A stretch of 51,965 nt of DNA from JAWKJY01 sp041393535 (lineage in GTDB: Bacteria > Actinomycetota > Thermoleophilia > Gaiellales > Gaiellaceae): contig JAWKJY010000017.1 of the NCBI GenBank assembly GCA_041393535.1, forward strand, positions 1-51,965, written 5' to 3'. Each line of letters opens with the position of its first letter. The stretch's first letter is position 1. The position numbers were made by a program, and so were the translations under genes. Shown one piece after another: positions 1 through 9,391 of this stretch. Under the pieces are notes generated by a model that worked only from the letters and a program-made list of their open reading frames with translations, was not told the origin of the DNA and did no database searches.

Positions 1-621
1 GAGCAGCCACTTGTACCCGTGCGCGGCCAGGAAGTCCGGCCGGATCGCGGCGAGGTCGAGCCGCAGCGCGCCGAGCGCCTGCGTCCCGTTGACGAACAGG
101 CGCGCGTCGACCTCACGGCAGCGCTCGGCCACCTGCTCGAGCCGGACGCGAACGCCGGTCGCGGACTGGACGGCGCTGACCGCGACGAGCGTCGTCCCGG
201 GCACGATCCGGGAGCAGAGGGCGTCGGTCGTGAGCGGCCCCGGGACGGCGTCGACCTCGATCCCGCGCCCGGCGAGCGCGAGCCACGGGTACAGGTTCGA
301 GCGGAACTCCCGCTCGTGCACCACGACGCGGCCCGTGCGGACGCTCGCCGCGACGAGCGAGGCGGCCTCGGAGAGCGTGGTCGCGAGCGCGAGGGTCGCC
401 GGGTCGACGCCGACCAGGCGCGCGAAGAGGCCGCGCGTCGCGTCCGCCTCGGCCTCCCACCCCAGCCAGGAGAAGGAGCCGTCCTCCCAGGCGTCGACGG
501 CGGCGCGGACAGCGTCTGCGACGGGCGTCGCCGCCGGCGGGACGCCCGGCGTCGCGAGCCAGTGCGTGTGGCGGAGCGCCGGGAAGCAGGCCCGGAACGC
601 GGCGAGATCGGTCGAGCCCAT
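1..621 (-). CDS. Class V aminotransferase-like PLP enzyme, N-terminal part (runs off left edge)
   Basis: Fold-type I PLP enzyme of the aminotransferase class V / cysteine desulfurase superfamily. Only the first 207 codons are present; the 3' part lies beyond base 1. Visible are an N-terminal segment about a residue 'PALRHTHWLATPG', the region 'LALATTLSEAASLVA' that normally contacts the cofactor phosphate, 'NGTQALGALRLDL', and at the very end 'AAHGYKWLL', in which Lys204 is in the place of the Schiff-base lysine. The ATG at 621 is preceded by TAGGGT with a 7-nt gap, consistent with a leaderless start. Without the C-terminal half I cannot separate a sulfur-transfer desulfurase from an isopenicillin-N-epimerase-like or kynureninase-like relative. 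The family is secure; the substrate is unknown. Confidence 0.85.
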   Translation of the reverse strand, partial: MGSTDLAAFRACFPALRHTHWLATPGVPPAATPVADAVRAAVDAWEDGSFSWLGWEAEADATRGLFARLVGVDPATLALATTLSEAASLVAASVRTGRVVVHEREFRSNLYPWLALAGRGIEVDAVPGPLTTDALCSRIVPGTTLVAVSAVQSATGVRVRLEQVAERCREVDARLFVNGTQALGALRLDLAAIRPDFLAAHGYKWLL

Positions 622-742
622 CGCGCGAACCCTAGATGCGCGCGCCCGCGGCCGGACGCGCCGGCCGGCCGCCCCGCAATCCCGCCGACCGGCGATGCAC
701 CTGCCCCGAAGGGGCGACTCTGGGACGATCGGCGCCCAATTT

Positions 743-756
743 TCACGGTCCCGTGA
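743..756. promoter_or_regulatory. Palindrome TCAC-N6-GTGA, possible operator
   Basis: Perfect 14-bp dyad TCACGGTCCCGTGA inside a locally AT-richer patch between divergent genes. The same TCAC-N6-GTGA half-sites recur at 6592-6605. It could be a repressor site or chance; no regulator is identified. Confidence 0.3.
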
Positions 757-849
757 CGAACGCGTGCGGAGTCCGACGCTAGGCTGAGCGCCGGAGGCGC
801 GTGGCTCCCCCACCCTGGGCGGGAGACCCGGGGAGGACGCGTCCCGTCT

Positions 850-984
850 GGACGTGCCCTCTCTGGACGTGCTCTCTCTGGACGCGCCCTGCTCGGACGT
901 GCCCCGCCGGGACCTGCCGTCTTCGGACGTGCCCCGCCGGGAGGAGCCGTGTTCGGGCGTGTCCCGGTCGGACGCCTCCCGGCG
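850..984. repeat. 15-bp GC-rich tandem repeat, about nine imperfect copies
   Basis: GGAC-type units begin at 850, 865, 880, 895, 910, 925, 940, 955 and 970, a strict 15-bp step. A tenth, shifted unit starts at 984. The best-conserved unit reads GGACGTGCCCCGCCG. The period is a multiple of three, so each frame would encode pentapeptides, but no start, codon pattern or domain supports translation. It lies 100 bp upstream of the lipoprotein gene. Confidence 0.85.
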
Positions 985-1073
985 GACCAGGGCGGGGCCG
1001 ATCGGGGCGTGCCGTGGAGGGACGCCCCCGGCGTCCGCGCGATGCCCGGGCGCCGCCCTCCGCGAGACCCGTC

Positions 1074-1079
1074 TATGCT
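1074..1079 (+). promoter_or_regulatory. -10 element, leaderless promoter of the hydrolase lipoprotein
   Basis: TATGCT followed by exactly 6 nt and then GTG at 1086. This matches the TANNNT-N6-start pattern repeated through the window. Confidence 0.6.
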
Positions 1080-1085
1080 CCTTGC

Positions 1086-1875
1086 GTGGTCAAGGTCGTC
1101 GCGACGCTCGTCCTCGCGGCCCTCGCCGTTGCGCTCGCCGGCTGCGGGGGCGGCGACGCGCCGGACGCGACGGCGCCGCCCGCCGCCGCGGAACAGGCCT
1201 CCTCGCAGCCCGCGCTCGAGCCTCCGCCGGTCTCGACCCCCGGCGCGCGCGAGACCGTCGACGTCGCCCTCCCCGACGGGACGATCCTCGCGACCACGAT
1301 CCTGCTGCCGGTCGACTACGCCGTCGGGACGACCTACCCCGTCCTGCTGGCCCTCCCGCCCGGCGGCCAGGGCCAGCGGGAGGTCGACGCGATCGTCGAC
1401 GCGTACTGGGAGCAGCTCGCCCGGGAGCGCGGCTGGGTCGTCGTCAGCCCGGCCGCCGCCGGCGCGCTCTTCTTCCAGGACGGCGCGGCGGCGATCCCTC
1501 CGCTGCTCGACCGGATCGCCTCGTGGTACCCGCCCGAGGGCGGCCGCATCCACGTCGCGGGCGTGTCGAACGGCGGCCTCTCGGCGTTCCGCGCCGCACT
1601 CGACGCGCCAGGACGATTCAGCTCGCTCCTCGCCGCGCCCGGCTTCCCGCCGGAGGACGCCGACTGGGCGAGCGTCGGCGAGCTGGTCGAGCTGCCGATG
1701 CTGCTCGTCGTCGGCGGCGAGGACACCGCGTGGCTCGCGCCGATGCGGCGCCTCCGCCAGACGATCCGCGAGGCAGGCGGCCGCGCGGACCTGATCGTCT
1801 CCGAGGGCGAGGGCCACATCGTGCGCAACGTCGCGCCCGAGCGCCTGCTTCGACTTCCTCGACTCGACGCGATAG
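1086..1875 (+). CDS. Alpha/beta-hydrolase lipoprotein, one frameshift near the 3' end
   Basis: Secreted, lipid-anchored alpha/beta hydrolase of the feruloyl-esterase/PHB-depolymerase type. Residues 1-20 form a lipoprotein signal ending in lipobox LAGC (Cys20), followed by an Ala/Pro linker. The core has 'LLALPPGGQG' near the oxyanion loop, nucleophile elbow GVSNGG (Ser161), 'LLVVGGED' for the acidic strand and 'EGEGHIV' for the catalytic histidine. The start GTG 1086 is chosen because it gives a clean signal peptide and sits 6 nt after TATGCT. Near 1846 the frame slips: reading one base over gives a natural end 'FDFLDSTR' and stop TAG at 1873-1875, whereas the unshifted frame runs on to 2150 as nonsense. 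This is probably a one-base error or a recent indel. The substrate is unknown. Confidence 0.75.
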
Positions 1876-2109
1876 CTAACCGCCAGGCCCACCGACGATC
1901 GGCGTGGGACGAGGCGGTCCGTCGCAACCGTTTGCCGCGCGTCCCCCAGCGTCGAGTACGAGCGGCGAGCACACCGCCCGGCGGAATCCCTCAGGATCGA
2001 GCCGGGCGTCCGGGCCGATCAGCGACAGCCACCGCCCGCCCCCTCGCGCCCTGCTCGCAGTGGGCCGCCGATCCCCGGATCGCGAGGAGCAACCGAGGAT
2101 CGACGCCAA

Positions 2110-2364
2110 TCAGCGGCTGCACGTGTGCCTCGCCGAGCGCCCGAAGATGACCTGCTGGAGGTGGTTCTCGTCCACCTCGCCGCAACTCTGGACGTACCGA
2201 ACGCCGCCGACGTCGTACGCCTCGACCCAGTCGGCCCCGGCCGGGCAGCGAACCTTCGTCACGGGCAGGGAGCGCTCGGCTGTCGACGGGCCGCCACAAC
2301 CTCCGGCAGCGGACGCGGAAAGCATCGCGCCGGCGACCTTGCGACCCGAAGGGCGCAACGTCAT
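2110..2364 (-). CDS. Small cysteine-containing putative lipoprotein
   Basis: An 84-residue protein I do not recognise. The N-terminus has basic residues, a short Ala/Ser-rich stretch and 'SAAGGCGG', a weak lipobox-like site that suggests export and lipidation. The mature part has 'VRCPAG' and 'YVQSCGEV', two cysteines that could pair, then a polar C-terminus. ATG 2364 lies just downstream of the stop of the frameshifted luciferase-like gene (2372). The region 1876-2110 shows no gene. Because the surrounding 1.5 kb is rich in indels, its exact ends are uncertain. Confidence 0.5.
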   Translation of the reverse strand: MTLRPSGRKVAGAMLSASAAGGCGGPSTAERSLPVTKVRCPAGADWVEAYDVGGVRYVQSCGEVDENHLQQVIFGRSARHTCSR

Positions 2365-2371
2365 CCCGCCA

Positions 2372-3352
2372 TCAGACGAGCGTGTCGAGCGCCAGCTCGA
2401 CCAGGTCGAGCGCGACCGGCACCGGCAGGTCGACGCCCGCGGCGCGGAAGGCGTCGAGGCGCTCCTGGCACTCCGCCGGGGTGCCTGCGGCGGTGAGCGC
2501 GTCGACGATCCCGTCGGCGACGAGGGCGCGGCCTCGTCGACGCCGCCGCGCTCGAACGCGGCGCGCACGGCGGCATCGTCGCCTCCGGGACCCGTCTGGC
2601 GCGCGATGTTCGGGAAGAGCGAGAGGTAGAGCGCGACGAAGCGGCGCGCGCGATCCTTCCCCACGCGCGAGTCCTCGTGCGGCGAGGCGACGATCGCCAT
2701 CGACGTCGATGCCGGCAGGATCGCGCCCCGTCCGCGCCGCGCCCGTCGCGAGCCAGCCGCGGGCCCCGCTCCACGTACGCGAGCAGCAGGCAGACGTGAG
2801 GAGCACGCCGTCGGCAGCTCGCCGGCCAGCTCGACCGCCTTCTGGCCGGTCACGCCGAGGTAGAGCGGCAGCGGGCCGCGCCGATCCCGTCGCCTCCGAG
2901 CACGTCCTCGATCCGCGCGCCGTCGAGCGTCAGCGTCTCGCCGTGCCGCGTCACCTCTCGCCGCGCACCAGCGGGCGAGCACCTCCGCGTGCTCGCGCAG
3001 CCAGGTCAGCGGCCGCTCGAGCTTGGCACGCCCTGCGGCGCGAGCACAGGCGGCGAGCCGAGGCCCGATCCCCATCAGGATCCGGCCGGGCGCCAGCTCC
3101 GCGAGCGAGAGGGAAGCTGATCGCGAGCACGACGGGCCCGCGCGTGTAGACGTTCACGATCCCCGTGCCGATCCGGATGCGCTCCGTCTGCGCCGCAATC
3201 GCGGCGGCCGGGACGAACCCGTCGCGCGTCAGGCGCGTCTCGGCGACCCAGACGGAGTCGAGCCCGCGCTCCTCGGCGCGCTGCGCCAGCCGCACCATCT
3301 CGGGCACGGCGGGCGCGCCGACGAAGAGGAGGCCGAGGCGGCGTTCGGGCAT
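2372..3352 (-). pseudogene. LLM-class (F420/flavin) oxidoreductase, multiple frameshifts
   Basis: Remnant or mis-sequenced luciferase-like monooxygenase. The first ~80 residues from ATG 3352 are clean and typical: 'RLGLLFVGAPAVPEMVRLA', 'AEERGLDSVWVAETRLTRDG' and 'RIRIGTGIVNVYTRGP'. After 'VVLAISF' the reading jumps between all three minus frames at least four times. Recognisable islands are 'RILMGIGPRLAACARAAG', 'RFVALYLSLFPNIARQTG' and the C-terminus 'AGTPAECQERLDAFRAAG', ending at 2372. Codon bias stays high-GC3 in each island, so decay would have to be recent, or the patch is poorly sequenced. A -10-like TAGGAT lies 7 nt before the ATG. The family normally uses F420 or FMN; the substrate is unknown. 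Confidence 0.7.
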
Positions 3353-3362
3353 CGGTCGGATC

Positions 3363-4547
3363 CTACGGCTCGTGGCCGGCCTTCGCGGCCGCCGGCGTCC
3401 GCCTGACGAGCACGCGCAGCGTCGCGACGAGCAGGGCGACGAGGCCTGCGGCGAGCAGCCAGCCCACGGTGTACGAGTCGATGCCGTCGACGATCGCGCC
3501 GAACGTCGGCGGCAGGGCGACCGACCCGGCGAACGCGAAGATCAGCGCCGTCGCGGTCGCACTGCCGACGCTGCCCGACGGGGCCATCTCGGATGCCGTC
3601 GCGATGTAGACGCCGTTCCAGCCGATCGAGCAGAAGCCCAGCAGGAAGAGCGCCGGCCAGACGAGCGGCAGGTCGCCGACGCCCGCGAGCAACGCGAGGC
3701 CGACCGCCGAGCCGAACGCCACGAGCTGCAGCGTGAACACGCGCGAGCGGACGGTCCGGTCGGAGAACCAGCCCCACGCGATCCGCCCGATCGTCGCGCC
3801 CGTCAGGGTGACGCCGACGGCGAAGCCCGCGACGCGCTTCGACATGCCGACGTCGTCGACGAGGTAGACGGCGAGGAACGCGAGGATCGTCAGCTGCATC
3901 CCGGACATGACGACCCCGTAGGCGCCGAGGCCGAGCAGCGAGGCGGGCCGCACAGGCTCGGACGTCTTGCGCCGCAGCGTCTCGGGCTGTGGGCCGCCCA
4001 CCCAGGCGCTCGCGATCGCGATCCCGAGGCCGACGGCGATCGGGACGAGGATCGACCAGCGCCAGCTCGTCGCCTCGGCCACGCTCGGCAGGACGAAGCC
4101 GCCGAGCAGCCCGCCGAGCGTGAGGCCGGTATGTGACACGCCCATGATCAGGCCGCGCCGGCCCTGGCCGACGTTCGCCGCGACGAGGACGTTCGACGGC
4201 GGGTCGGTCGTCCCGTAGCCGACGCCCGCGATCGCGACGCCGACGAAGAAGACCACCTCGTTCGGCGCCAGGGCGCAGACGCCGATGCCGAGGCAGAGGA
4301 GCCCCATCGCGGCCGCGAGGACGTGGCCGGAGCGGAAGCGATCGGTGATCCGACCCGCGGGGACGATGACGACGAGCGCGCCGAGGAAGATGAACGCGAA
4401 GATCCCGCCGACGAGGAACGTCGGCAGGTCGTACTCGTTGCGCACGAACGGCGTCAGCGCGGAGAACCCGAGCGCCCCGAACGCCGCCCCGCCCTTGCCG
4501 AGCAGGGCGAGGGCGATCTCGACGCCTGCGCGGCGGCGCCCGCTCAC
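3363..4547 (-). CDS. Major facilitator superfamily transporter
   Basis: A 394-residue, 12-helix MFS carrier. Between helices 2 and 3 is the family loop 'GRITDRFRSGHVLAA', and the second half repeats it as 'GRIAWGWFSDRTVRSR', the expected pseudo-twofold. An opening segment 'LPTFLVGGIFAFIFLGALV' and 'SHTGLTLGGLLGGFVLP' match helices of nitrate/oxalate-type or sugar-acid MFS members, but the substrate cannot be assigned. The start GTG 4547 overlaps the stop of the upstream aminotransferase (GTGA, 4544-4547), so the two are translationally coupled and probably share a substrate, such as an amino or keto acid. The upstream open reading beyond 4547 is a shadow of the aminotransferase. Confidence 0.88.
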   Translation of the reverse strand: MSGRRRAGVEIALALLGKGGAAFGALGFSALTPFVRNEYDLPTFLVGGIFAFIFLGALVVIVPAGRITDRFRSGHVLAAAMGLLCLGIGVCALAPNEVVFFVGVAIAGVGYGTTDPPSNVLVAANVGQGRRGLIMGVSHTGLTLGGLLGGFVLPSVAEATSWRWSILVPIAVGLGIAIASAWVGGPQPETLRRKTSEPVRPASLLGLGAYGVVMSGMQLTILAFLAVYLVDDVGMSKRVAGFAVGVTLTGATIGRIAWGWFSDRTVRSRVFTLQLVAFGSAVGLALLAGVGDLPLVWPALFLLGFCSIGWNGVYIATASEMAPSGSVGSATATALIFAFAGSVALPPTFGAIVDGIDSYTVGWLLAAGLVALLVATLRVLVRRTPAAAKAGHEP

Positions 4548-5722
4548 CGGCGGCGGGCGAGGAAGTCCGCGAGGCGCTCCAGCGCGGCCTCCAGGATCCG
4601 CCGCTCGGCGGCGTAGCAGAGGCGCAGCGAGCCCTCGCCCGCGTCGCCGAACGCGACGCCGGGCGCGAGCCCGACGCGGGTCTCGAGCAGGAGGTCGCGG
4701 CAGAACGCGAACGAGTCCGTCAGGCCCTCGACGCGCGGGAAGAGGTAGAACGCCCCGTCCGGCCGGGGCACGGTCACGCCGGGCATCGAGCCCAGCGCGT
4801 CGAGGCAGAGGTCGCGGTTCTCCCGCAGCATCGCGAGCAGCTCGAGCACGCCCGCCTCGCCCTCGACGAGACCGGCCTCGGCCGCCTTCTGCGTGAACGT
4901 CGCCGCGTGCGAGACGACGAACTCGTTCAGCTGCGTCGCCTTCGCGACGAGGTCGCGCCGGCCGACGAGCCAGCCGACTCGCCAGCCGGTCATGCAGTAC
5001 GTCTTCGAGAACGACTGGACGACGACGACCGGGTCGTCGCGGCTCGCGAGCCGCAGCACGGAGGGCGCCGCGGCGCCGACCTCCGGGCCGGCCCACCACA
5101 GGCGCTCGTACACCTCGTCGGCCAGCAGCCAGAGGTCGCGCTCGCGACAGAGGTCGAGCAGGCGCTGCTGCTCCTCGACCGAGGCGACCCAGCCGAGCGG
5201 GTTCGACGGCGAGGTGACGAGGATCATCCGCGTCCGATCCGTGATCGCCGCCTCGACCGCGTCGAGGTCGATCCGGTACTGGTCGCCGACGAGCGGCTGG
5301 GCGACCATGACCGGCGTCGCGTTCGCCATCCGGACGATCGCGGCGCCGTTCGGCCAGACCGGCGCGAGCACGATCGCCTCGTCGCCCGGGTCGAGCGTGC
5401 AGCGGATCGCGAGGTTGAGCGCCTGGACCCCCGAGGCCGTGACGACCAGCTCGCTCGCCGGGTCGAGCTCGACGCCGTGCAGCCGTCGGTAGGCGTACGC
5501 GAGCTCGCGCCGCAGCGACGGCAGGCCCGCGTTCTCCGTGTAGTACGTGTACCCGGCCTCGAGCGCGTCGATCGCGGCGTCCTTCACGAGCCGCGGCGTG
5601 GGCAGGTTCGACTCGCCGAAGTAGAGCTTCAGCACCTCGCCGTCGAGCGCCATCGCGATGTCCGCGAGCTCACGGATCCGCGAGCCGGGGACGAGGTCGA
5701 GCGAGGGCGCGACGCGAGCCAC
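4544..5722 (-). CDS. Class I/II PLP-dependent aminotransferase
   Basis: A 392-residue fold-type I aminotransferase of the AspC/AspB group. Visible elements in order: 'LYFGESNLPTP' N-terminal loop; 'GYTYYTENAGLPSLRRELA', the usual Y-T-x-N-G-x2-LR segment; 'VTASGVQALNLA' for phosphate binding; 'SNPLGWV' carrying the Asn of the PLP ring site; 'LLADEVYERL' with the Asp that pairs with pyridine N; 'SFSKTYCMTGWRVGW' with the Schiff-base Lys; and 'GSLRLCYA' with the carboxylate-binding Arg. Start GTG 5722 is chosen because conserved sequence begins at once after it and no ATG fits. It is coupled by GTGA to the MFS gene. The specific amino donor is not predictable from motifs. Confidence 0.9.
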   Translation of the reverse strand: MARVAPSLDLVPGSRIRELADIAMALDGEVLKLYFGESNLPTPRLVKDAAIDALEAGYTYYTENAGLPSLRRELAYAYRRLHGVELDPASELVVTASGVQALNLAIRCTLDPGDEAIVLAPVWPNGAAIVRMANATPVMVAQPLVGDQYRIDLDAVEAAITDRTRMILVTSPSNPLGWVASVEEQQRLLDLCRERDLWLLADEVYERLWWAGPEVGAAAPSVLRLASRDDPVVVVQSFSKTYCMTGWRVGWLVGRRDLVAKATQLNEFVVSHAATFTQKAAEAGLVEGEAGVLELLAMLRENRDLCLDALGSMPGVTVPRPDGAFYLFPRVEGLTDSFAFCRDLLLETRVGLAPGVAFGDAGEGSLRLCYAAERRILEAALERLADFLARRR

Positions 5723-5829
5723 GTGCGGATTCTGTCGACCCGCAGGTGCCGTGCGCAACGGGGATCCGTCGCCCGACGGCGTCCGGCGGCCGGCCGGCCG
5801 CGCCCCCGGGTGGGTATGGTCGGCCGCAG

Positions 5830-6396
5830 ATGCCGGACACGCCGCAGTACCTGGAGGAGAGCGTCGCCGCGTTCCTCGCGGCGCTCGCCGCGCCGCTGCC
5901 CGCCCCCGCGGCCGGCTCGGCGGCGGCGCTCGCCGGGGCCCTCGCCGCCGGCCTGGCGGAGAAGTCGGCCCGGCTGTCGACCGGCCACTGGCCCCGCGCG
6001 GCCGGAGCGGCCGACCGCTGCGAGGCCCTCCGCGAGCGGCTGGGCCCGCTGGCGAGCGAGGACGCAAAGGCCTACACGGTGACCCTGACCGCGCTGCGCG
6101 CGGCGGGAGGCGACGCCGCGCTGCGCGCCGCGGCGCTCGGGCTCGCCGCCGACACGCCGCTCGCGATCGCGGAGGCCGCCGCCGAGGTCTCTGCCCTCGC
6201 CGCCGACCTCGCCGGCCACGGCAACCCGACCCTGCGCTCGGACGCGCAGACCGCCGCGCTCCTCGCCGAGGCCTCCACCCGTGCTGCCGCCGCCCTCGTC
6301 GAGGCGAACCTCGTCGACGCCAGGGACGACCGGATCGCGCGAGCGCAGTCGGCAGCCGCGGAGGCCGCCGCGGCGCGTGCGCGCTCCCTCGCCTGA
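5830..6396 (+). CDS. Cyclodeaminase/cyclohydrolase (FTCD_C) family protein
   Basis: A 188-residue, all-helical protein of the formiminotransferase-cyclodeaminase C-terminal family, which acts on formimino- or methenyl-tetrahydrofolate or is of unknown role. Marks are the N-terminal 'PAPAAGSAAALAGALAAGLA' (the glycine-rich helix pair typical of the family), 'EDAKAYTVTLTALRAAGG', and near the C-terminus 'GNPTLRSDAQTAALLAEA', where the GN..S/TD motif sits, then 'VEANLVDARDD'. Length matches stand-alone family members. It is divergent from the aminotransferase. A histidine-degradation context would strengthen a folate role, but none is present here, so activity is uncertain. Confidence 0.82.
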   Translation: MPDTPQYLEESVAAFLAALAAPLPAPAAGSAAALAGALAAGLAEKSARLSTGHWPRAAGAADRCEALRERLGPLASEDAKAYTVTLTALRAAGGDAALRAAALGLAADTPLAIAEAAAEVSALAADLAGHGNPTLRSDAQTAALLAEASTRAAAALVEANLVDARDDRIARAQSAAAEAAAARARSLA

Positions 6397-6587
6397 CGCG
6401 CCGACTGGCGCGGCTCCGCCCGGCGCCCGCACGGCGGCCGCGGGTCGATCCGCACGAGACGCACGAGAGCAGGCCGTCGCACGCGCGCAACCGAGCCGAA
6501 GCGGCAGCCGGCCCCCGGGCACCCGTCCCTTCCGGACATGCGAGGGGCCACCCCGCGCCTCCACCCGCTTTCGAGCGTAGCGGCGAA

Positions 6588-6609
6588 GCCGTCACGCGTG
6601 TGTGACGGC
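6588..6609. promoter_or_regulatory. Inverted repeat containing TCAC-N6-GTGA
   Basis: Arms GCCGTCAC (6588-6595) and GTGACGGC (6602-6609), loop GCGTGT. It could be a terminator for the plus-strand cyclodeaminase gene or a protein site. It shares its inner half-sites with the palindrome at 743-756. Confidence 0.35.
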
Positions 6610-6772
6610 GCGGCGCCAGGGTGTGGCGAGAGCGCGACGATTCCTCCCCAGCGGTCCGGCTCGAGCCCGGCCGGAGGCTCGCTGCGCTCCGACCACGACG
6701 CCCCCGGGGGCGCCCGCCCAGACGAGGCGCCAGGCGCGAGCCCGGGCGCGCCGCCAGACCCGCCGAGCGGCC

Positions 6773-6804
6773 CCGGGGGGAGAAGCGCGAACCTCTCCCC
6801 CCGG
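6773..6804 (-). terminator. Strong hairpin downstream of ettA
   Basis: Perfect 11-bp stem CCGGGGGGAGA (6773-6783) / TCTCCCCCCGG (6794-6804) with a 10-nt loop, 17 bp after the ettA stop codon. There is no U-tract, as is common for terminators in high-GC actinobacteria. Confidence 0.7.
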
Positions 6805-6821
6805 CCCGCTCCCCCGGAGGG

Positions 6822-8495
<1,674 letters not shown>

Positions 8496-8549
8496 CGCGG
8501 ACAGGATACGGACGGCCCACCGGCCGCCCGCGCGGTTGGCGCCGCTCGC

Positions 8550-8927
8550 TCAGGCGTCGCGCGTGGCGCGCCACCAGGCGGCGAAGCCGCCGTGCGACGT
8601 GATCTCGGTGCCGCGCTCCGCGAGCACGGCCGGATCGCCGAGCGCGGCCGGGGCCGTCCGACCGTCCTCGAGCCGGACGTCGCCGATGTGGATCCCCTCG
8701 GGCTCGTCCTCGAGGATGCGCGTCCACGTGGCGTCGTCGACCTCGACGAGCTCGCCGGGCACCGCGATGCCGCCCTCGTCGGCCTCGACGAGCGCCGCGA
8801 AGCGGCCGTCGAGCATCCAGAGCCGGTAGCGCGGCGCCGTCCGCACCTCCTCGACGAACGCGAGGCCGAGGGCGGCCTGGTCGCCGCACACCTCGCGCAG
8901 CGCGCTCCCGATCACGAGGACCTGCAT
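8550..8927 (-). CDS. Gamma-glutamylcyclotransferase-like / AtzF C-domain-like protein
   Basis: A 125-residue stand-alone protein resembling the C-terminal domain of allophanate hydrolases and the gamma-glutamylcyclotransferase-like fold. Visible are 'YRLWMLDGRFAALVEADEGG', 'VPGELVEVDDATWTRILEDE' and 'IGDVRLEDGR'. These follow the usual pattern of a barrel with 'G.lv.v..e.w..l...E'. Such proteins are often annotated 'allophanate hydrolase-related', yet no amidase partner lies nearby, so a urea role is not supported. ATG 8927 has TAGGAT 7 nt upstream. It sits between ettA and the chagasin-like gene, each apparently with its own promoter. Confidence 0.65.
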   Translation of the reverse strand: MQVLVIGSALREVCGDQAALGLAFVEEVRTAPRYRLWMLDGRFAALVEADEGGIAVPGELVEVDDATWTRILEDEPEGIHIGDVRLEDGRTAPAALGDPAVLAERGTEITSHGGFAAWWRATRDA

Positions 8928-8944
8928 GCGCGGGATCCTAGGCG

Positions 8945-9343
8945 CTACTCGACCTCGACCGAGAGCGAGAACTCGTCGATCGTGCTGTTCTCCTCGAACG
9001 AGCGCAGGTACGCGAGCGAGACGGTCGCCTGGCCCTGTCCGACGGCGCGGTAGGTCAGGACCTGCGTGCCGGGCGCGCCGACCGCGTCCGAGCCGCCCTC
9101 GACGAACGCGTCGGAGACGAGCTCGAGGACGGCCTCGTCGGCCGGCGCCACCTCGGCCCAGGCGTAGCCGGTGCTGGGGTTCGAGCCGAGCGCGATCCGC
9201 AGCTCCTGGCCGACGTCGAGCCGGACGGAGGAGCCTGCTGCGTCGGCGCCCACCTCGACCGGCCCCTGGTCGCCCCCGCCGCCGCAGGCGGCGAGCGCGA
9301 GCGCCACGACGAGGGCGGCGACGAGCGGTGGGAGCCTCCGCAT
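8945..9343 (-). CDS. Chagasin-type (I42) protease-inhibitor-like lipoprotein
   Basis: A 132-residue exported protein. A lipoprotein signal 'LVVALALAACGGGG' is followed by one immunoglobulin-like domain with the chagasin loop 'NPSTGYAW', then 'VGAPGTQVLTYRAVGQG' and 'QATVSLAYLRSFE', the order of the three inhibitory loops in family I42 inhibitors of papain-type cysteine proteases. The third loop normally has RPW; here it is replaced by 'RSFE', so binding strength is uncertain. Start ATG 9343 is preferred to the upstream 9358 codon because TACGGT lies 6 nt before it and it begins the basic n-region. It could inhibit the cell's own secreted proteases or those of neighbours. Confidence 0.75.
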   Translation of the reverse strand: MRRLPPLVAALVVALALAACGGGGDQGPVEVGADAAGSSVRLDVGQELRIALGSNPSTGYAWAEVAPADEAVLELVSDAFVEGGSDAVGAPGTQVLTYRAVGQGQATVSLAYLRSFEENSTIDEFSLSVEVE

Positions 9344-9349
9344 GCGCCC

Positions 9350-9355
9350 ACCGTA
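9350..9355 (-). promoter_or_regulatory. -10 element of the chagasin-like gene
   Basis: TACGGT on the minus strand, 6 nt before ATG 9343, the leaderless pattern. Confidence 0.5.
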
Positions 9356-9391
9356 CACCCTTGCCGGCCCGATCCGGGGCCGTGCGCGCCG

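Larger units (their letters stand above)
622..1085. other. 464-bp divergent intergenic region with palindrome and minisatellite
   Basis: No convincing gene lies here. It holds the leaderless promoter of the class V aminotransferase (minus) and, at the other end, that of the lipoprotein (plus). Between them are a small GCCCC-GAA-GGGGC hairpin (703-715), a 14-bp palindrome TCACGGTCCCGTGA (743-756), a TAGGCT box near 779-784 with GGAGG just before a GTG at 801, and the 15-bp tandem repeat (850-984). The frame from GTG 801 stays open through the repeat and into the lipoprotein, so an N-terminally extended product is formally possible, but its composition is not protein-like. Confidence 0.6.
6397..6821. 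other. 425-bp convergent intergenic region
   Basis: No gene supported. It lies between the ends of two convergent genes. It contains an 8-bp inverted repeat GCCGTCAC / GTGACGGC with 6-nt loop (6588-6609, centred on TCAC-N6-GTGA) and the strong terminator hairpin at 6773-6804. The rest is GC-rich without recognisable codon structure. Confidence 0.6.

Noticed and set aside
801..1085. N-terminal extension of the lipoprotein through the 15-bp repeat from GTG 801
   Set aside because: There is a GGAGG before GTG 801 and a TAGGCT box, but the extension would bury the signal peptide, is low complexity (WTCPL-type repeats), and a clean leaderless start exists at 1086.
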